Shown here piece after piece: positions 49,844 through 59,630 of a stretch of 64,000 nt of DNA. The stretch is from the NCBI RefSeq assembly GCF_900115205.1, contig NZ_FOYQ01000001.1, forward strand, positions 1-64,000, given 5' to 3'. The notes under the pieces are model-generated. The model was not told the origin of the DNA. It made no database searches and saw only the letters and a program-made list of their open reading frames with translations. Both the position numbers and the translations under genes were made by a program. Position 1 is the first letter of the stretch. Every line of letters starts with the position of its first letter. The DNA comes from Robiginitalea myxolifaciens (lineage in GTDB: Bacteria > Bacteroidota > Bacteroidia > Flavobacteriales > Flavobacteriaceae).

Positions 49844-51019
49844 TTAATACTTACGCCACTTTCGGGTTTGCTCAAAGACTTCCTGCAGGATTTCTGCGTC
49901 CGCCGCTGTAAATTCGACGTTTCTGCGGGCCATCATGACTTCGGCGGCTTCAAAGGCCCGGGCTGGTTTATACTCACTGAAACCAGAAGCTCCGCCCCAA
50001 CTAAAACTGGGAACAAAATTCCGGGGGAATCCGGGAACATAAATATTGCAATTTACCCCGATTACCGTCCCGGTATTGAACATGGTATTGATAGCCGTTT
50101 TACTGTGGTCCCCCATCATGAGACCACAAAATTGCAATCCGGTATGGTCAAAACCTTCAGTATCATAATTCCACAACCGAACTTTGGCGTAGTTATTCTT
50201 GAGGTTGGAGTTGTTGGAATCGGCACCGATATTGCACCATTCCCCCAGGACCGCATTACCCAGATACCCGTCGTGCCCTTTGCTGGAATAGCCAAAAATT
50301 ACCGAGTTATTGACCTCTCCGCAAATTTTACCGTAAGGCCCGATAGTGGTTGGACCATAAATTTTGGCTCCCATTTTCACCACGCCATGATCGCAAAGCG
50401 CAAAACCTCCTCGAATCATATTTCCTTCCATGACCAGGGAGTTCCTTCCCAGATAAATGGGACCCTCGGTGGCGTTTAGGATGCTGTGTTCTACTTCAGC
50501 CCCATCCTCGAGAAAAATGCGGTCAGGTTTAATCAGGCGGTTGGTCACTGAAATAGGTTGGGATTGGCGACCAGCGGTCAACAAATCAAAATCCGCTTCC
50601 AAAGCAGCACCGTTTTTACTGAATATGTCCCAGGTGTTTCGGACCTGGAAACAACCCCCCGTGAATTCGACGCGTTTCAGGGAAGCTGCCGACTCAAAGG
50701 TTTCCGGGTTTTCAACCCTGCAGGCGAGTAATAAGTCGTCTTTCCAAAGCGCTTCTCCTCGTTCCAGTTTTTTAATAGCGGCTACCAGATCGCCATCAGG
50801 CAGTACAGAGCCATGTATGACAACATTGTCTGCTCCTGAAGCCGTTGGAAATTTACCACGGAGGTAAGATTCGGTCCAGGTGCTGGTCTCAGCAGACAGC
50901 CAATGGTTCCACTTTTCGCGGATAGTCAGGATTCCAATGCGAATTTCTGCAACCGGGCGTGTAAATGTGAATGGAAGCAAGGCTGTCCTCCGATCCCCAT
51001 CGTGAAGGATGTACTGCAT
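49844..51019 (-). CDS. GlmU-like nucleotidyltransferase/left-handed beta-helix protein
   Basis: This 391-residue protein starts MQYILHDGDRRTALLPFTFTRPVAEIRIG and has a long left-handed beta-helix-like region (about 150-310, with GPIYLGRNSLVMEGNMIRGG, GAKIYGPTTIGPYGKI, GEVNNSVIFGYSSKGHDGYLG). This is the GlmU-family protein of Bacteroidota, with a UDP-sugar-pyrophosphorylase-related N-terminus and an acyltransferase-type C-terminus. The classic pyrophosphorylase signature LxxGxGTRM is not visible, so its nucleotidyltransferase activity is doubtful. Confidence 0.85.
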   Translation of the reverse strand: MQYILHDGDRRTALLPFTFTRPVAEIRIGILTIREKWNHWLSAETSTWTESYLRGKFPTASGADNVVIHGSVLPDGDLVAAIKKLERGEALWKDDLLLACRVENPETFESAASLKRVEFTGGCFQVRNTWDIFSKNGAALEADFDLLTAGRQSQPISVTNRLIKPDRIFLEDGAEVEHSILNATEGPIYLGRNSLVMEGNMIRGGFALCDHGVVKMGAKIYGPTTIGPYGKICGEVNNSVIFGYSSKGHDGYLGNAVLGEWCNIGADSNNSNLKNNYAKVRLWNYDTEGFDHTGLQFCGLMMGDHSKTAINTMFNTGTVIGVNCNIYVPGFPRNFVPSFSWGGASGFSEYKPARAFEAAEVMMARRNVEFTAADAEILQEVFEQTRKWRKY

Positions 51020-51102
51020 GAAAAGCTTTTTTACAAAATTAGAAAAAGCGCGGAAAGGCCTCGTTCAGCTGATCGGGTAAATCCGGATTGGGTCGAAAAA
51101 AG

Positions 51103-51132
51103 CAAAAAAAAAGCAGTCCGGGAAGGACTGCT
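51103..51132 (-). terminator. intrinsic terminator after rpmE2
   Basis: An 8-bp perfect stem (51112-51119 and 51125-51132, loop of 5) is followed on the minus strand by nine T. It is a textbook intrinsic terminator. Confidence 0.85.
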
Positions 51133-51157
51133 CTCTATAATCTTCGCACGCGGCGAT

Positions 51158-51415
51158 TTATTTCTTCTTCTCGAACTTCTTGTACTTGTTCTTGAATTTG
51201 TCGATACGTCCTGCGGTATCGATCAACTTAGATTTACCGGTGTAAAAAGGATGGGAAGTGCGGGAAATTTCCAGTTTTACCAGCGGGTATTCCACGCCAT
51301 CCACCTCCAGGGTCTCCTTAGTCTCCGCAGTGGATTTCGTAATAAAAACATCGTCATTGGACATGTCCTTAAAGGCGACCAAGCGATAATTGTCGGGGTG
51401 AATATCTTTTCTCAT
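51158..51415 (-). CDS. rpmE2: 50S ribosomal protein L31, type B
   Basis: This 85-residue bL31 starts [35 protein letters not shown] and includes [36 protein letters not shown]. It has no Cys, so it is the zinc-independent B form, which needs no metal. A full promoter and strong terminator mark it as a single gene. Confidence 0.97.
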   Translation of the reverse strand: MRKDIHPDNYRLVAFKDMSNDDVFITKSTAETKETLEVDGVEYPLVKLEISRTSHPFYTGKSKLIDTAGRIDKFKNKYKKFEKKK

Positions 51416-51454
51416 CGTATTCTAAGTATTGTAAAGGTCTGAATTTTCAGGCTG

Positions 51455-51484
51455 CAAATCTAAGCATTTTTATTTGGAATTCAA
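51455..51484 (-). promoter_or_regulatory. promoter of rpmE2
   Basis: On the minus strand TTG (51482-51484), a 19-base spacer and TAGATTTG (51455-51462) form a full Bacteroidota promoter. The leader is about 35 nt. Confidence 0.75.
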
Positions 51485-51609
51485 TGCGGTGTCCGGCAAT
51501 TTTAAAAATCATTTTTGTAATTTTCTTTCTCATAAACTGCTCATGGATGTAACAAAGTACGTCTTATGTTTACTAATGGGCAGGTATAACCATCTAAACG
51601 ATTAATAAA

Positions 51610-52125
51610 ATGGAAGAAATCCAACCGAAAACTGGAAAGTATGCAATGAAATTTGGCCTGATCATGGGCGGAATTGGCGTGGTATTAAGCCTGATGATGT
51701 ATCTACAGGACGCACATACCCAGCCCAACTCAGCAATTCAATTGGTCAGCTTGGCAATATCTATCGCCGTTGTGATCTGGGCACTTATTAGCTTTCGTAA
51801 GGCCAACGGCGGGCTGCTCAGTATCTCTCAGGCATTAAAAATTGGAGCGGGAATGGGAGCCGTAGCGGGCGTGGTTACGGTACTTTATACCCTATTACTG
51901 GCGAATGTCCTCGATCCGGACTACGCCATGACCGTTACCCAGGCAAGAATAGCCGAAGCTGCCGCTGAAAACAATTTAACCCCTGAAATGGTTCAACAAC
52001 AAACCGAAATGGGTGTTAAATTCTTTTGGATTGGCTATCCTGTTATCCTGATCGTTTCTACCCTGATCGGTCTGGTTACCGGCCTGATCGGTGGCCTTAT
52101 TCTCAAAAAATCAGTGGAGGAATAG
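51610..52125 (+). CDS. DUF4199 domain-containing membrane protein
   Basis: This 171-residue protein has four membrane helices (about 15-31, 45-63, 76-100, 135-165) and the pattern of DUF4199: KYAMKFGLIMGGIGVVLSLMMYL, NGGLLSISQALKIGAGMG, and a hydrophilic loop with Glu/Gln (NNLTPEMVQQQTEMG). Family function is unknown. A terminator follows, so it is a single-gene unit. Confidence 0.88.
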   Translation: MEEIQPKTGKYAMKFGLIMGGIGVVLSLMMYLQDAHTQPNSAIQLVSLAISIAVVIWALISFRKANGGLLSISQALKIGAGMGAVAGVVTVLYTLLLANVLDPDYAMTVTQARIAEAAAENNLTPEMVQQQTEMGVKFFWIGYPVILIVSTLIGLVTGLIGGLILKKSVEE

Positions 52126-52154
52126 CCCCGATTTCAATTTAACAGTTACGAACA

Positions 52155-52196
52155 AGCACCCGGATTCCCTGGAGAATTTCCGGGTGCTATTTTTTT
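52155..52196 (+). terminator. intrinsic terminator after the DUF4199 gene
   Basis: A 10-bp perfect stem (52155-52164 and 52179-52188, loop of 14) is followed by A and seven T (52190-52196). Confidence 0.8.
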
Positions 52197-52205
52197 GCAA
52201 TAGTC

Positions 52206-52213
52206 TATATTTG
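52206..52213 (+). promoter_or_regulatory. candidate -7 box of the GT2 gene
   Basis: TATATTTG matches TAnnTTTG, 56 bases before the ATG at 52270 and directly after the DUF4199 terminator. Confidence 0.45.
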
Positions 52214-52269
52214 GTTCGGAGAAGGTCCTGGCTGCTTCAGCCGGGAGAATCATAACCCGCCAAACGACC

Positions 52270-53217
52270 ATGTTGTTATCCATTATTATCCCTTTACTTA
52301 ACGAAGACGAGTCGCTGGAGGAATTACACGGCTGGATTCAAAAAGTGATGCAACAGAACGGGTATTCGTATGAAATCCTGTTTATAGACGATGGCAGTAC
52401 CGATAACAGCTGGCAGGTGATTGAGAGACTCGCCGCTGCGAATCCTTCGGTAAGAGGAATTAAATTCCTGAAAAACTTCGGTAAATCACAAGCCTTACAC
52501 GCAGGATTTAAAGCTGCTCAAGGCGAAGTGGTCATAACCATGGATGCAGATTTGCAGGATAATCCGGAGGAAATCCCGGAACTTCTTGCCATGATCCGTG
52601 AAGAAGGATATGATCTGGTTTCCGGATGGAAAAAGAAGCGGTACGACTCTGTACTTATGAAAAACCTTCCTTCCAAACTCTTTAATTGGGCGGCCCGAAA
52701 GACTTCCGGTGTAAAGCTCCACGATTTTAATTGTGGGTTAAAAGCTTTCGACCATCGCGTAATCAAACAGATAGAGGTGAGCGGTGAAATGCATCGCTAT
52801 ATCCCTGTACTTGCCAAAAACGCAGGTTACGGCAAAATCGGTGAAAAAGTTGTGCAGCACCAGGCGCGAAAATTCGGTAAAACCAAATTTGGCGCAGATC
52901 GTTTCATAAACGGTTTCCTGGATTTGATTACTATCTGGTTTGTCTCCAAGTTCGGGAAGCGACCCATGCACCTCTTCGGGGCCTTAGGCGTACTGATGTT
53001 CGTCATCGGGTTCGGCTTTGCACTCTATCTGGGAATCGACAAGCTCTTTATCAATAAAACCGGACGGTTACTTACCGACCGGCCCCAATTCTTCATCGCC
53101 CTTACGGCCATGCTAATTGGCACCCAGTTTTTTATGACAGGATTCCTGGGGGAAATGATCCTCCGCAGTAAACGGGACACCGAACGCTACACGATCAGTG
53201 AGCGACTAAACATGTGA
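52270..53217 (+). CDS. glycosyltransferase family 2 (DPM/GtrB-like)
   Basis: This 315-residue enzyme has an N-terminal GT-A domain (LSIIIPLLNEDESLEELHGWI, LFIDDGSTDNSW, and metal-binding VVITMDADLQDNPEEI), then KAFDHRVIKQI and two C-terminal membrane helices (about 236-258 and 272-295). This plan matches polyprenyl-phosphate glycosyltransferases, which make lipid-linked sugars on the inner face of the membrane. The sugar and acceptor cannot be read from sequence. Confidence 0.92.
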   Translation: MLLSIIIPLLNEDESLEELHGWIQKVMQQNGYSYEILFIDDGSTDNSWQVIERLAAANPSVRGIKFLKNFGKSQALHAGFKAAQGEVVITMDADLQDNPEEIPELLAMIREEGYDLVSGWKKKRYDSVLMKNLPSKLFNWAARKTSGVKLHDFNCGLKAFDHRVIKQIEVSGEMHRYIPVLAKNAGYGKIGEKVVQHQARKFGKTKFGADRFINGFLDLITIWFVSKFGKRPMHLFGALGVLMFVIGFGFALYLGIDKLFINKTGRLLTDRPQFFIALTAMLIGTQFFMTGFLGEMILRSKRDTERYTISERLNM

Positions 53218-53263
53218 CCTGGTATTTCGAAGTCTGAGATTTCGGATTTGGAATTTGGGATTT

Positions 53264-55927
53264 CTACCGCTTTAAGGTAAAATGTCCCCGGAACTCCCGC
53301 CCATCGGCAAAACGCAAGTGATACCAGTAATCTGCAGGAGGCATCGGGTTCCCAGAGCGATTTCCATCCCAGGAGGGATTTGAAGGATTCAGGACCTGGA
53401 CAAGATTTCCATAACGATCGAAAATGGTAAGGCTGTAAGATTCAAAATATTCGGCATATTCCATTTGCCAAACTTCGTTATGGGCGTCCCCGTTTGGAGT
53501 AAAGAAGGTCGGCAAACCGCTCACAACAACCTCCTGGCTATCTTCAGAACACGGACCGCGAACCACGAGTTCATAAACCCCTGGAATTATTCCATTGAAA
53601 AAGGCATTCCCCTGAAAGGTACGTCCGCCATCCAGGGAATACTCCAAATCTTCGTCTCGGCCGGAGGTCAGTACATTAATCGTATTGTTCGCCTTAAAGT
53701 CATCAATCACAACCTCATCGATGGTAAAGCCCTGAGCCTCGACAACGCGAAACTGCTGAAAACCGGTACACTCTAACAGCTGCATTTCGACGGAATAAAC
53801 TCCTGGCTCGGTTACTTCCCGCAATCGCTCTGTACTTCCGTCCTCCCAAAGGTATTCCTCAAAAACGTCCGAGGCCTCCAGGATGGCGCTTTCCCCGCAA
53901 ATTTCAACCTCTTCGATGCCATCAAAAACCGGAGGCTCCACAAAAATGACTTCGACCTTACCTATTTGCCCGCAACTCCCGGCTTCGTCTATTCTGAACC
54001 ACGTTTCTCTCGGTGCATCCGGAAGATATACCACCTGGAACTTGAACAGGGGAAGTCTTCGCAATAAGGCGTCCTCCTGAGTTTCGAATAAAGCCAGAGC
54101 ACCGTCTTCCTCAACCTGTGCCCGGACATGAGCTTCAAGACCTTCCCGACGAACACTCACCAGGCCGTCCTCTTCGGTTACCTCACACAGGATAAGGGGT
54201 TCGATCTCCAGCGTATCCATAAAGTTGGTGGAAAGGACTACCGATACAATGACGAAACACTCCGGGTTATCAAAAACCCGGGCAAAAATTACCTGATCCG
54301 GCGTGGAGTTGGTATACCCACGCGATGTAATTTGATTCTCATTGGCCAGGGCATCGGCAAAGCTTTCAAAAAAGAAGGCGGTAACATCAGGGTCTCCCCC
54401 ATCGAGCAGGGGAATTGCATCCGACAGATCAAAAAGGGTAATCCCATCGTCTACCCCGTCTACATCGCATTGGGTAAGCACAACACTGGCAGGGGGTTGT
54501 GGTACATCCACGATATCGACAAATTCTACAAAATCCCGCTGGCTCCCATTGACATAGTTAACCGTATACGCCACTTCGAAGACTCCCGGTGCGGTAAATG
54601 TGTGGTTGGGTTCCAGTTGGGTGGTAGTATTCGCACCACCACTGGCCGGATCTCCAAAATTCCAGTTGATCGTCTGAATTCCATTGGCATTTTCGAGTCG
54701 GAATTCCGTAGGCTGCCCGTAACAGAATTGTTCAATGATTACCTCTGTGTCGAAATAGGACTGCATATAAGGAGGCAAACCGTAGGTAGCGAGGCGTCCA
54801 CCCAAATCCACATGAAATTCCCTGAAATCACAATCAACACCGGCGACATTGGGTCTTCGGATTACCGACAGGCTACCGCCCGGATAAGAGTGATATATCC
54901 TACGGTTAACGGCCAATTGAATGCTTCCGGAAACTACTCCGGGCACCTTGCGGTCGTAACGATGCACCAGGTATTCAGAATCCTCGATATAAGAAGCCCC
55001 GAGGTCCCACTGCGTGATATCAACCGTGTTCTGCCCACCCTGAAGGCCCGAGGCCGTGGCTTCCAGAATCCCGCCGGTGGCATATAATTTGGAGGAATCC
55101 GGGGAAAACTCTACCCCGTAATATACGCGCTCATCGCCCAGGGCGACCGCATTGCTGACCACGCCGGTATCCGCATTGAAATCGTAGAGATAGAGGTGAC
55201 TCTCAAAACGGGGATTGCGGACAGCATGGGCAATTGCAAGCTTTTCTCCGTTAGGGGATATCTTAGCACATCCGCGAAAATTGTCGGGGTTCGAGATGGA
55301 GGGTCCTACAATAGATACTACCGGATTGGGATCGAGGCCTGCAGCTGTCAGTTTCCAGGCGTAAAAGCGATCCACCCGATGCGTAACCACCCAATAAAAG
55401 TCCGGCACGAAATTCCAGATTGCTGAAACATTTTCCGAGGCCCGGTCCAATAGCGTGATGTTTTTTTGAACAACAGCCCCACGGCCGCCCGAAAGACTCA
55501 TATCAATCACCGAATAGTTGAAACCAAGGGGACCTGCACCTTGCAGGCCATTGTCATAGGCCAGGGCATCGTCGGGTGTAAATATGTAGTAGATGTCTTC
55601 GGTTCCGGGTAAAGGCACTACCATGGCTGCCTGCGCCCCGGAAGGGCTACTGGCCAGGTTGGTTCCATTAGTCATTACCTCATTAAACCGGTTCCAGATA
55701 GTTAAACCATCGGTATAGAAGAGCAGGTTACCCGCTTCATCGGAGTAGCTGTCGCAACCTTCCGCCGTGCTGACCAATCCGTTGAATAAGAGTTGGGGAT
55801 CTCCCGCACGAAAATCCAGTCCGGCTTCATCCCCAAAATACCAAATAGCAGCTTCTAACTGCGCCTGTACCCGGGAGACTACCGAAAACAAGAATACAAC
55901 CGATAAAAGTCCGGAAATTCTTTTCAT
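53264..55927 (-). CDS. secreted T9SS type-B sorting domain protein with PKD domain
   Basis: I start at the ATG at 55927 where a signal peptide begins (MKRISGLLSVVFLFSVVSRVQAQ). The 887-residue protein has an N-terminal beta-propeller-like part (about 24-370; AIWYFGDEAGLDF, RGCAKISPNGEKLAIAHA, GVEFSPDSSKLYATGG), a PKD-type domain (IQTINWNFGDPASGG), and a C-terminal gliding-motility-associated domain (SGLPTFFTPNGDAHNEVWQM...LTIFDRYGNLVQ) that directs type IX secretion. It is exported to the cell surface or medium. Cargo role unknown; no adjacent SprF-like gene. Confidence 0.9.
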   Translation of the reverse strand: MKRISGLLSVVFLFSVVSRVQAQLEAAIWYFGDEAGLDFRAGDPQLLFNGLVSTAEGCDSYSDEAGNLLFYTDGLTIWNRFNEVMTNGTNLASSPSGAQAAMVVPLPGTEDIYYIFTPDDALAYDNGLQGAGPLGFNYSVIDMSLSGGRGAVVQKNITLLDRASENVSAIWNFVPDFYWVVTHRVDRFYAWKLTAAGLDPNPVVSIVGPSISNPDNFRGCAKISPNGEKLAIAHAVRNPRFESHLYLYDFNADTGVVSNAVALGDERVYYGVEFSPDSSKLYATGGILEATASGLQGGQNTVDITQWDLGASYIEDSEYLVHRYDRKVPGVVSGSIQLAVNRRIYHSYPGGSLSVIRRPNVAGVDCDFREFHVDLGGRLATYGLPPYMQSYFDTEVIIEQFCYGQPTEFRLENANGIQTINWNFGDPASGGANTTTQLEPNHTFTAPGVFEVAYTVNYVNGSQRDFVEFVDIVDVPQPPASVVLTQCDVDGVDDGITLFDLSDAIPLLDGGDPDVTAFFFESFADALANENQITSRGYTNSTPDQVIFARVFDNPECFVIVSVVLSTNFMDTLEIEPLILCEVTEEDGLVSVRREGLEAHVRAQVEEDGALALFETQEDALLRRLPLFKFQVVYLPDAPRETWFRIDEAGSCGQIGKVEVIFVEPPVFDGIEEVEICGESAILEASDVFEEYLWEDGSTERLREVTEPGVYSVEMQLLECTGFQQFRVVEAQGFTIDEVVIDDFKANNTINVLTSGRDEDLEYSLDGGRTFQGNAFFNGIIPGVYELVVRGPCSEDSQEVVVSGLPTFFTPNGDAHNEVWQMEYAEYFESYSLTIFDRYGNLVQVLNPSNPSWDGNRSGNPMPPADYWYHLRFADGREFRGHFTLKR

Positions 55928-56038
55928 AGCGTTCTGGCGAACGTTAAATATACTTAAATACAAATCAAAGGCATAATGGCAGCGATCAATTGCAGCTATC
56001 GACAGATGAGTGGTTGACGGCTATTTGTATTTCTGCAT

Positions 56039-56046
56039 TACCTTTG
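56039..56046 (+). promoter_or_regulatory. candidate -7 box of the phosphohexomutase gene
   Basis: TACCTTTG matches TAnnTTTG, 15 bases before the ATG at 56062. It supports this ATG rather than the in-frame ATG at 55990, which lies upstream of the box. Confidence 0.5.
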
Positions 56047-56061
56047 GTAAAAAATAATCCG

Positions 56062-57780
56062 ATGGAACAATTTCCGGAGATACTGCAGAACGCGAAATCA
56101 TGGTTAACTGATTTCTTTGACCCAGCTGTTAAACAGGAAATTCAAGAGCTAATTGAGAAGGATCCGGAATCCTTGCAAGACCGCTTTTACAAGAATCTCG
56201 AATTCGGGACTGGGGGCATGCGTGGGATCATGGGTACCGGAACAAACCGGATCAACAAATATACCCTGGGAAAAAGTACTCAGGGGCTGAGCAACTACCT
56301 GAAGCAGACCTACGGCCCGGATGGTCTCAAGGTGGTTATTGCCTATGATTGCCGCAATAACAGCCAATCCCTGGCAAGGGTTGTAGCAGAGGTTTTTTCG
56401 GCCAATGGAATCCAGGTATACTTATTCTCAGAGCTTCGCACTACTCCCGAACTGAGCTTCGCGGTTCGGTATTTGAATTGTCATGCCGGGGTGGTACTTA
56501 CCGCATCACACAATCCACCCGAATACAATGGATATAAGGTATACTGGACCGATGGCGGCCAGATCGTGCCTCCTCAGGATGGTGAAATCATTGCCGCTAT
56601 CGATAAATTGAGCTTTGAGGAAATCGCATTTGAGCCTCGAGAAGAGCTTATCCATATTATCGACAAGGAAGTCGACGAGCCGTTTATCAATGCTTCGGTT
56701 GCGAACGGGAGTATCGGAGCCCGGGGCAGGGATCAGTTTTCCATAGTGTTTACCCCGCTCCACGGCACCTCCATTACTGCTATTCCTGAAGTGCTCAAAA
56801 GGGCTGGGTATTCCCAGGTAACGATTATCGAAGAGCAGGCCGAACCCGATGGAAACTTTCCTACGGTAGTCTCTCCAAACCCTGAAGAACAGGAAGCCCT
56901 GGACCTTGCCATTAAAAAAGGAGAAGCGATTGGGGCAGATATGGTAGTAGGAACTGACCCCGATAGCGACAGGTTAGGTATTGCCGTGCGCAACGGAGAA
57001 GGTAAACTGGAAATTCTGAACGGAAACCAGACGATGATCCTCATGACTCGGTTTTTGCTGGATAAACGAAAAGCAACCGGATTTAAGGGGGATGAATTCG
57101 TGGCCTCTACCATCGTGTCTACTCCGATGATGTCCGTTATGGCGGCCGACTACGGCGTGGATTGCAAAACCTCCCTTACCGGATTCAAGTGGATCGCCAA
57201 AATGATCGAAGACTATCCTGATCAGGACTTTCTGGGGGGCGGAGAGGAGAGCTATGGTTTTATGGTCGGCGAGTTCGTGCGCGACAAGGACGCTGTTACC
57301 TCTACCCTGCTCGCCTGTGAAATTGCAGCCGAGGCCAAAGCAGCAGGAAGTAGTTTTTACCAGGAACTGCTCAAGTGTTACGTAGATTTTGGTTGTTACC
57401 GGGAACGTCTTGTTTCCCTGACCAAAAAAGGGATGGACGGGGCAAAAGAAATCCGGGAAATGATGGTGAAATTCCGGGAGAATCCGCCAGCCAGCCTAGA
57501 TGGTTCGCCCGTGGTCCGGGTTGAGGATTACAGCACTGCCGTGGCTACCGATCCCCGGGATGGTAGTTCCGAAGCCATTGACCTGCCCAAATCCAACGTG
57601 CTGATTTTTATTACTGAAGATGGGTCTCGCCTGGCAGCACGACCGAGCGGAACTGAACCCAAGATCAAATTCTATATAAGCGTCAATGCTCCTTTGGATT
57701 CTGTATCGGATTACGCTGGTGTTGCCGGTGGGCTCGATGCAAAAATCGACCGAATCCTGGCCGAACTTACTCTGGATTAA
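56062..57780 (+). CDS. phosphoglucomutase/phosphomannomutase family protein
   Basis: This 572-residue alpha-D-phosphohexomutase interconverts hexose 1- and 6-phosphates. It begins MEQFPEILQNAKSWLTDFFD, with GTGGMRGIMGTG (53-60 region), the phosphoserine loop VVLTASHNPPEYNGYK (Ser149), the Mg loop GTDPDSDRLG, the sugar loop GGGEESYGF, and the phosphate loop RPSGTEPK. Length is that of the larger Bacteroidota PGM form. The next gene, an ABC exporter, shares the last base of the stop codon (TAATG). Confidence 0.95.
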   Translation: MEQFPEILQNAKSWLTDFFDPAVKQEIQELIEKDPESLQDRFYKNLEFGTGGMRGIMGTGTNRINKYTLGKSTQGLSNYLKQTYGPDGLKVVIAYDCRNNSQSLARVVAEVFSANGIQVYLFSELRTTPELSFAVRYLNCHAGVVLTASHNPPEYNGYKVYWTDGGQIVPPQDGEIIAAIDKLSFEEIAFEPREELIHIIDKEVDEPFINASVANGSIGARGRDQFSIVFTPLHGTSITAIPEVLKRAGYSQVTIIEEQAEPDGNFPTVVSPNPEEQEALDLAIKKGEAIGADMVVGTDPDSDRLGIAVRNGEGKLEILNGNQTMILMTRFLLDKRKATGFKGDEFVASTIVSTPMMSVMAADYGVDCKTSLTGFKWIAKMIEDYPDQDFLGGGEESYGFMVGEFVRDKDAVTSTLLACEIAAEAKAAGSSFYQELLKCYVDFGCYRERLVSLTKKGMDGAKEIREMMVKFRENPPASLDGSPVVRVEDYSTAVATDPRDGSSEAIDLPKSNVLIFITEDGSRLAARPSGTEPKIKFYISVNAPLDSVSDYAGVAGGLDAKIDRILAELTLD

Positions 57781-59603
57781 TGCACTATTTTCGGAAAATC
57801 CTGCGCTTTGCAAAACCGTATCAGCGGTATGGGGCGCTGAATATCTTCTTTAATGTCCTCTATGCACTGTTTAGTGCCCTGTCCTTTGTGGCGCTTATCC
57901 CTATGCTGGAGGTGCTTTTTGAGCAGACCGAACCCATTACAGAAGCTCCGGTGTATACGGGGATAGGCGAGCTGGAGAGTTACATCAAGGATTCCCTCTA
58001 TTTTAAGATGGGGGCCGTGGCCGCAGACGACAAAATGCAAGCCCTCCTGTGGGTAATCGGGCTGGTGCTGGTACTTTTTCTCCTGAAAAACATCTTTAAT
58101 TACCTGGCCATGTATTTCATCACCTTCTTGCGCAATGGCGTGCTGAAGGATCTGAGAAATGCCCTTTACGATAAAATTGTTTCCCTCCCCATTTCCTTTT
58201 ACTCTGAGAAACGAAAAGGGGACGTTATTGCCCGGATTACCTCAGATGTCCTGGAAATACAACATTCCTTCCTCTCTATCCTGGAGTTAATAGTAAGGGA
58301 ACCCCTGACCATTTTGTTTACAATCGGAGCCATGTTCCTGATCAGCGTTAAACTGACCCTGTTCGTTTTCATATTCATTCCACTTGCCGGCTTCCTGATT
58401 TCTAGGATCGGTAAATCGTTGAAGCGAAAATCGGATCGGGTGCAAAAGGAACAGGGAGCTTTCCTGTCTATAGTGGAGGAAACACTGGGCGGTCTTAAGG
58501 TAATTAAAGCATTCAATGCCGAAAGTATCTTCAGTAAGGAATTTACCCATTCCACTTCGCGATTTTTCCGCTTTTCAAACAGCCTGCTCAATCGCCAGAA
58601 CCTGGCTTCCCCTGTCGGGGAATTTCTGGGTATCCTCGTCATCGGGGTTTTGCTTTGGTTTGGAGGTAAAATGGTACTGGAAGATGGCACCCTCGAAGCC
58701 TCTTCCTTTATAGCATATATGGGGTTGGCCTATAATATTCTCACTCCTGCCAAGGCAATATCCAAGGCCTCCTACGGCGTTAAGAAAGGGAATGCCGCTG
58801 CCGAACGGGTGCTGGAAGTCCTGGAAACGGAGAATACCATTGCAGATCCTGAAAACGGAGCAACCCCTGCCGAATTTCAAACCGAATTAAGCCTGAATAA
58901 TGTAAGCTTTGCCTATGAGGAGCAGGCAGTTCTCCGGAATTTTAACCTCAGCGTTAAGAAAGGGCAAACCGTTGCCCTGGTAGGTCAGTCCGGAAGTGGG
59001 AAAAGCACCATTGCCAATTTGGTAACCCGGTTTTACGATGTTAGCGATGGCAGTATTACCATTGATGGCACGGATATCCGAAATATCAGAAAACCAGCCC
59101 TGAGATCGCTTATGGGACTGGTCACGCAGGATTCCATCCTCTTTAATGATACCGTCCGGAACAACATATTATTGAGTAAGCCAGAAGCGTCGCAAGAAGA
59201 AGTAGAAGCAGCAGCGCGAATCGCTAACGCCCATGACTTTATCGCCGCTTTACCCGAGGTTTACGACACCAATATCGGAGATAGCGGGAACAAGCTCAGC
59301 GGTGGGCAGAAACAACGACTTTCCATTGCACGGGCTGTTCTGAAAAATCCACCGATTATGATCCTCGATGAGGCTACTTCTGCCCTGGACACTGAAAGTG
59401 AGCGCCTGGTACAACAAGCGCTGGAAAACATGATGAAGGGACGCACTTCGCTGGTAATAGCACATCGCTTGAGTACCATTCAGAATGCCGATCAGATCGT
59501 TGTCCTCGATCGAGGTGAAATTGTGGAATCGGGTAGCCATAAAGAACTCATGGCAGCGAAAGGGGCTTACTACAAGCTGGTTGGCCTTCAACAAATCGGT
59601 TAA
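57780..59603 (+). CDS. ABC exporter, ATP-binding and permease domains fused (MsbA-like)
   Basis: This 607-residue half-transporter has six membrane helices (about 20-310) and an ATP-binding domain: Walker A LVGQSGSGKST, signature LSGGQKQRLS, Walker B IMILDEATSALD and VIAHRLS. It dimerises. The plan is typical of MsbA-type lipid flippases, but the substrate could be another lipid or drug. Its ATG overlaps the mutase stop, so translation is coupled. Confidence 0.94.
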   Translation: MHYFRKILRFAKPYQRYGALNIFFNVLYALFSALSFVALIPMLEVLFEQTEPITEAPVYTGIGELESYIKDSLYFKMGAVAADDKMQALLWVIGLVLVLFLLKNIFNYLAMYFITFLRNGVLKDLRNALYDKIVSLPISFYSEKRKGDVIARITSDVLEIQHSFLSILELIVREPLTILFTIGAMFLISVKLTLFVFIFIPLAGFLISRIGKSLKRKSDRVQKEQGAFLSIVEETLGGLKVIKAFNAESIFSKEFTHSTSRFFRFSNSLLNRQNLASPVGEFLGILVIGVLLWFGGKMVLEDGTLEASSFIAYMGLAYNILTPAKAISKASYGVKKGNAAAERVLEVLETENTIADPENGATPAEFQTELSLNNVSFAYEEQAVLRNFNLSVKKGQTVALVGQSGSGKSTIANLVTRFYDVSDGSITIDGTDIRNIRKPALRSLMGLVTQDSILFNDTVRNNILLSKPEASQEEVEAAARIANAHDFIAALPEVYDTNIGDSGNKLSGGQKQRLSIARAVLKNPPIMILDEATSALDTESERLVQQALENMMKGRTSLVIAHRLSTIQNADQIVVLDRGEIVESGSHKELMAAKGAYYKLVGLQQIG

Positions 59604-59630
59604 TTTGATCCGGCCGCAAGGTCCCGGATT

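Noticed and set aside
49868-50479. 203-codon frame on the plus strand opposite the GlmU-like gene
   Set aside because: Antisense to a conserved beta-helix gene, with no homology pattern.
54128-55087. 319-codon open frame on the plus strand inside the T9SS cargo gene
   Set aside because: Low-complexity, basic translation with no motif; antisense to a signal-peptide-bearing, domain-rich protein.
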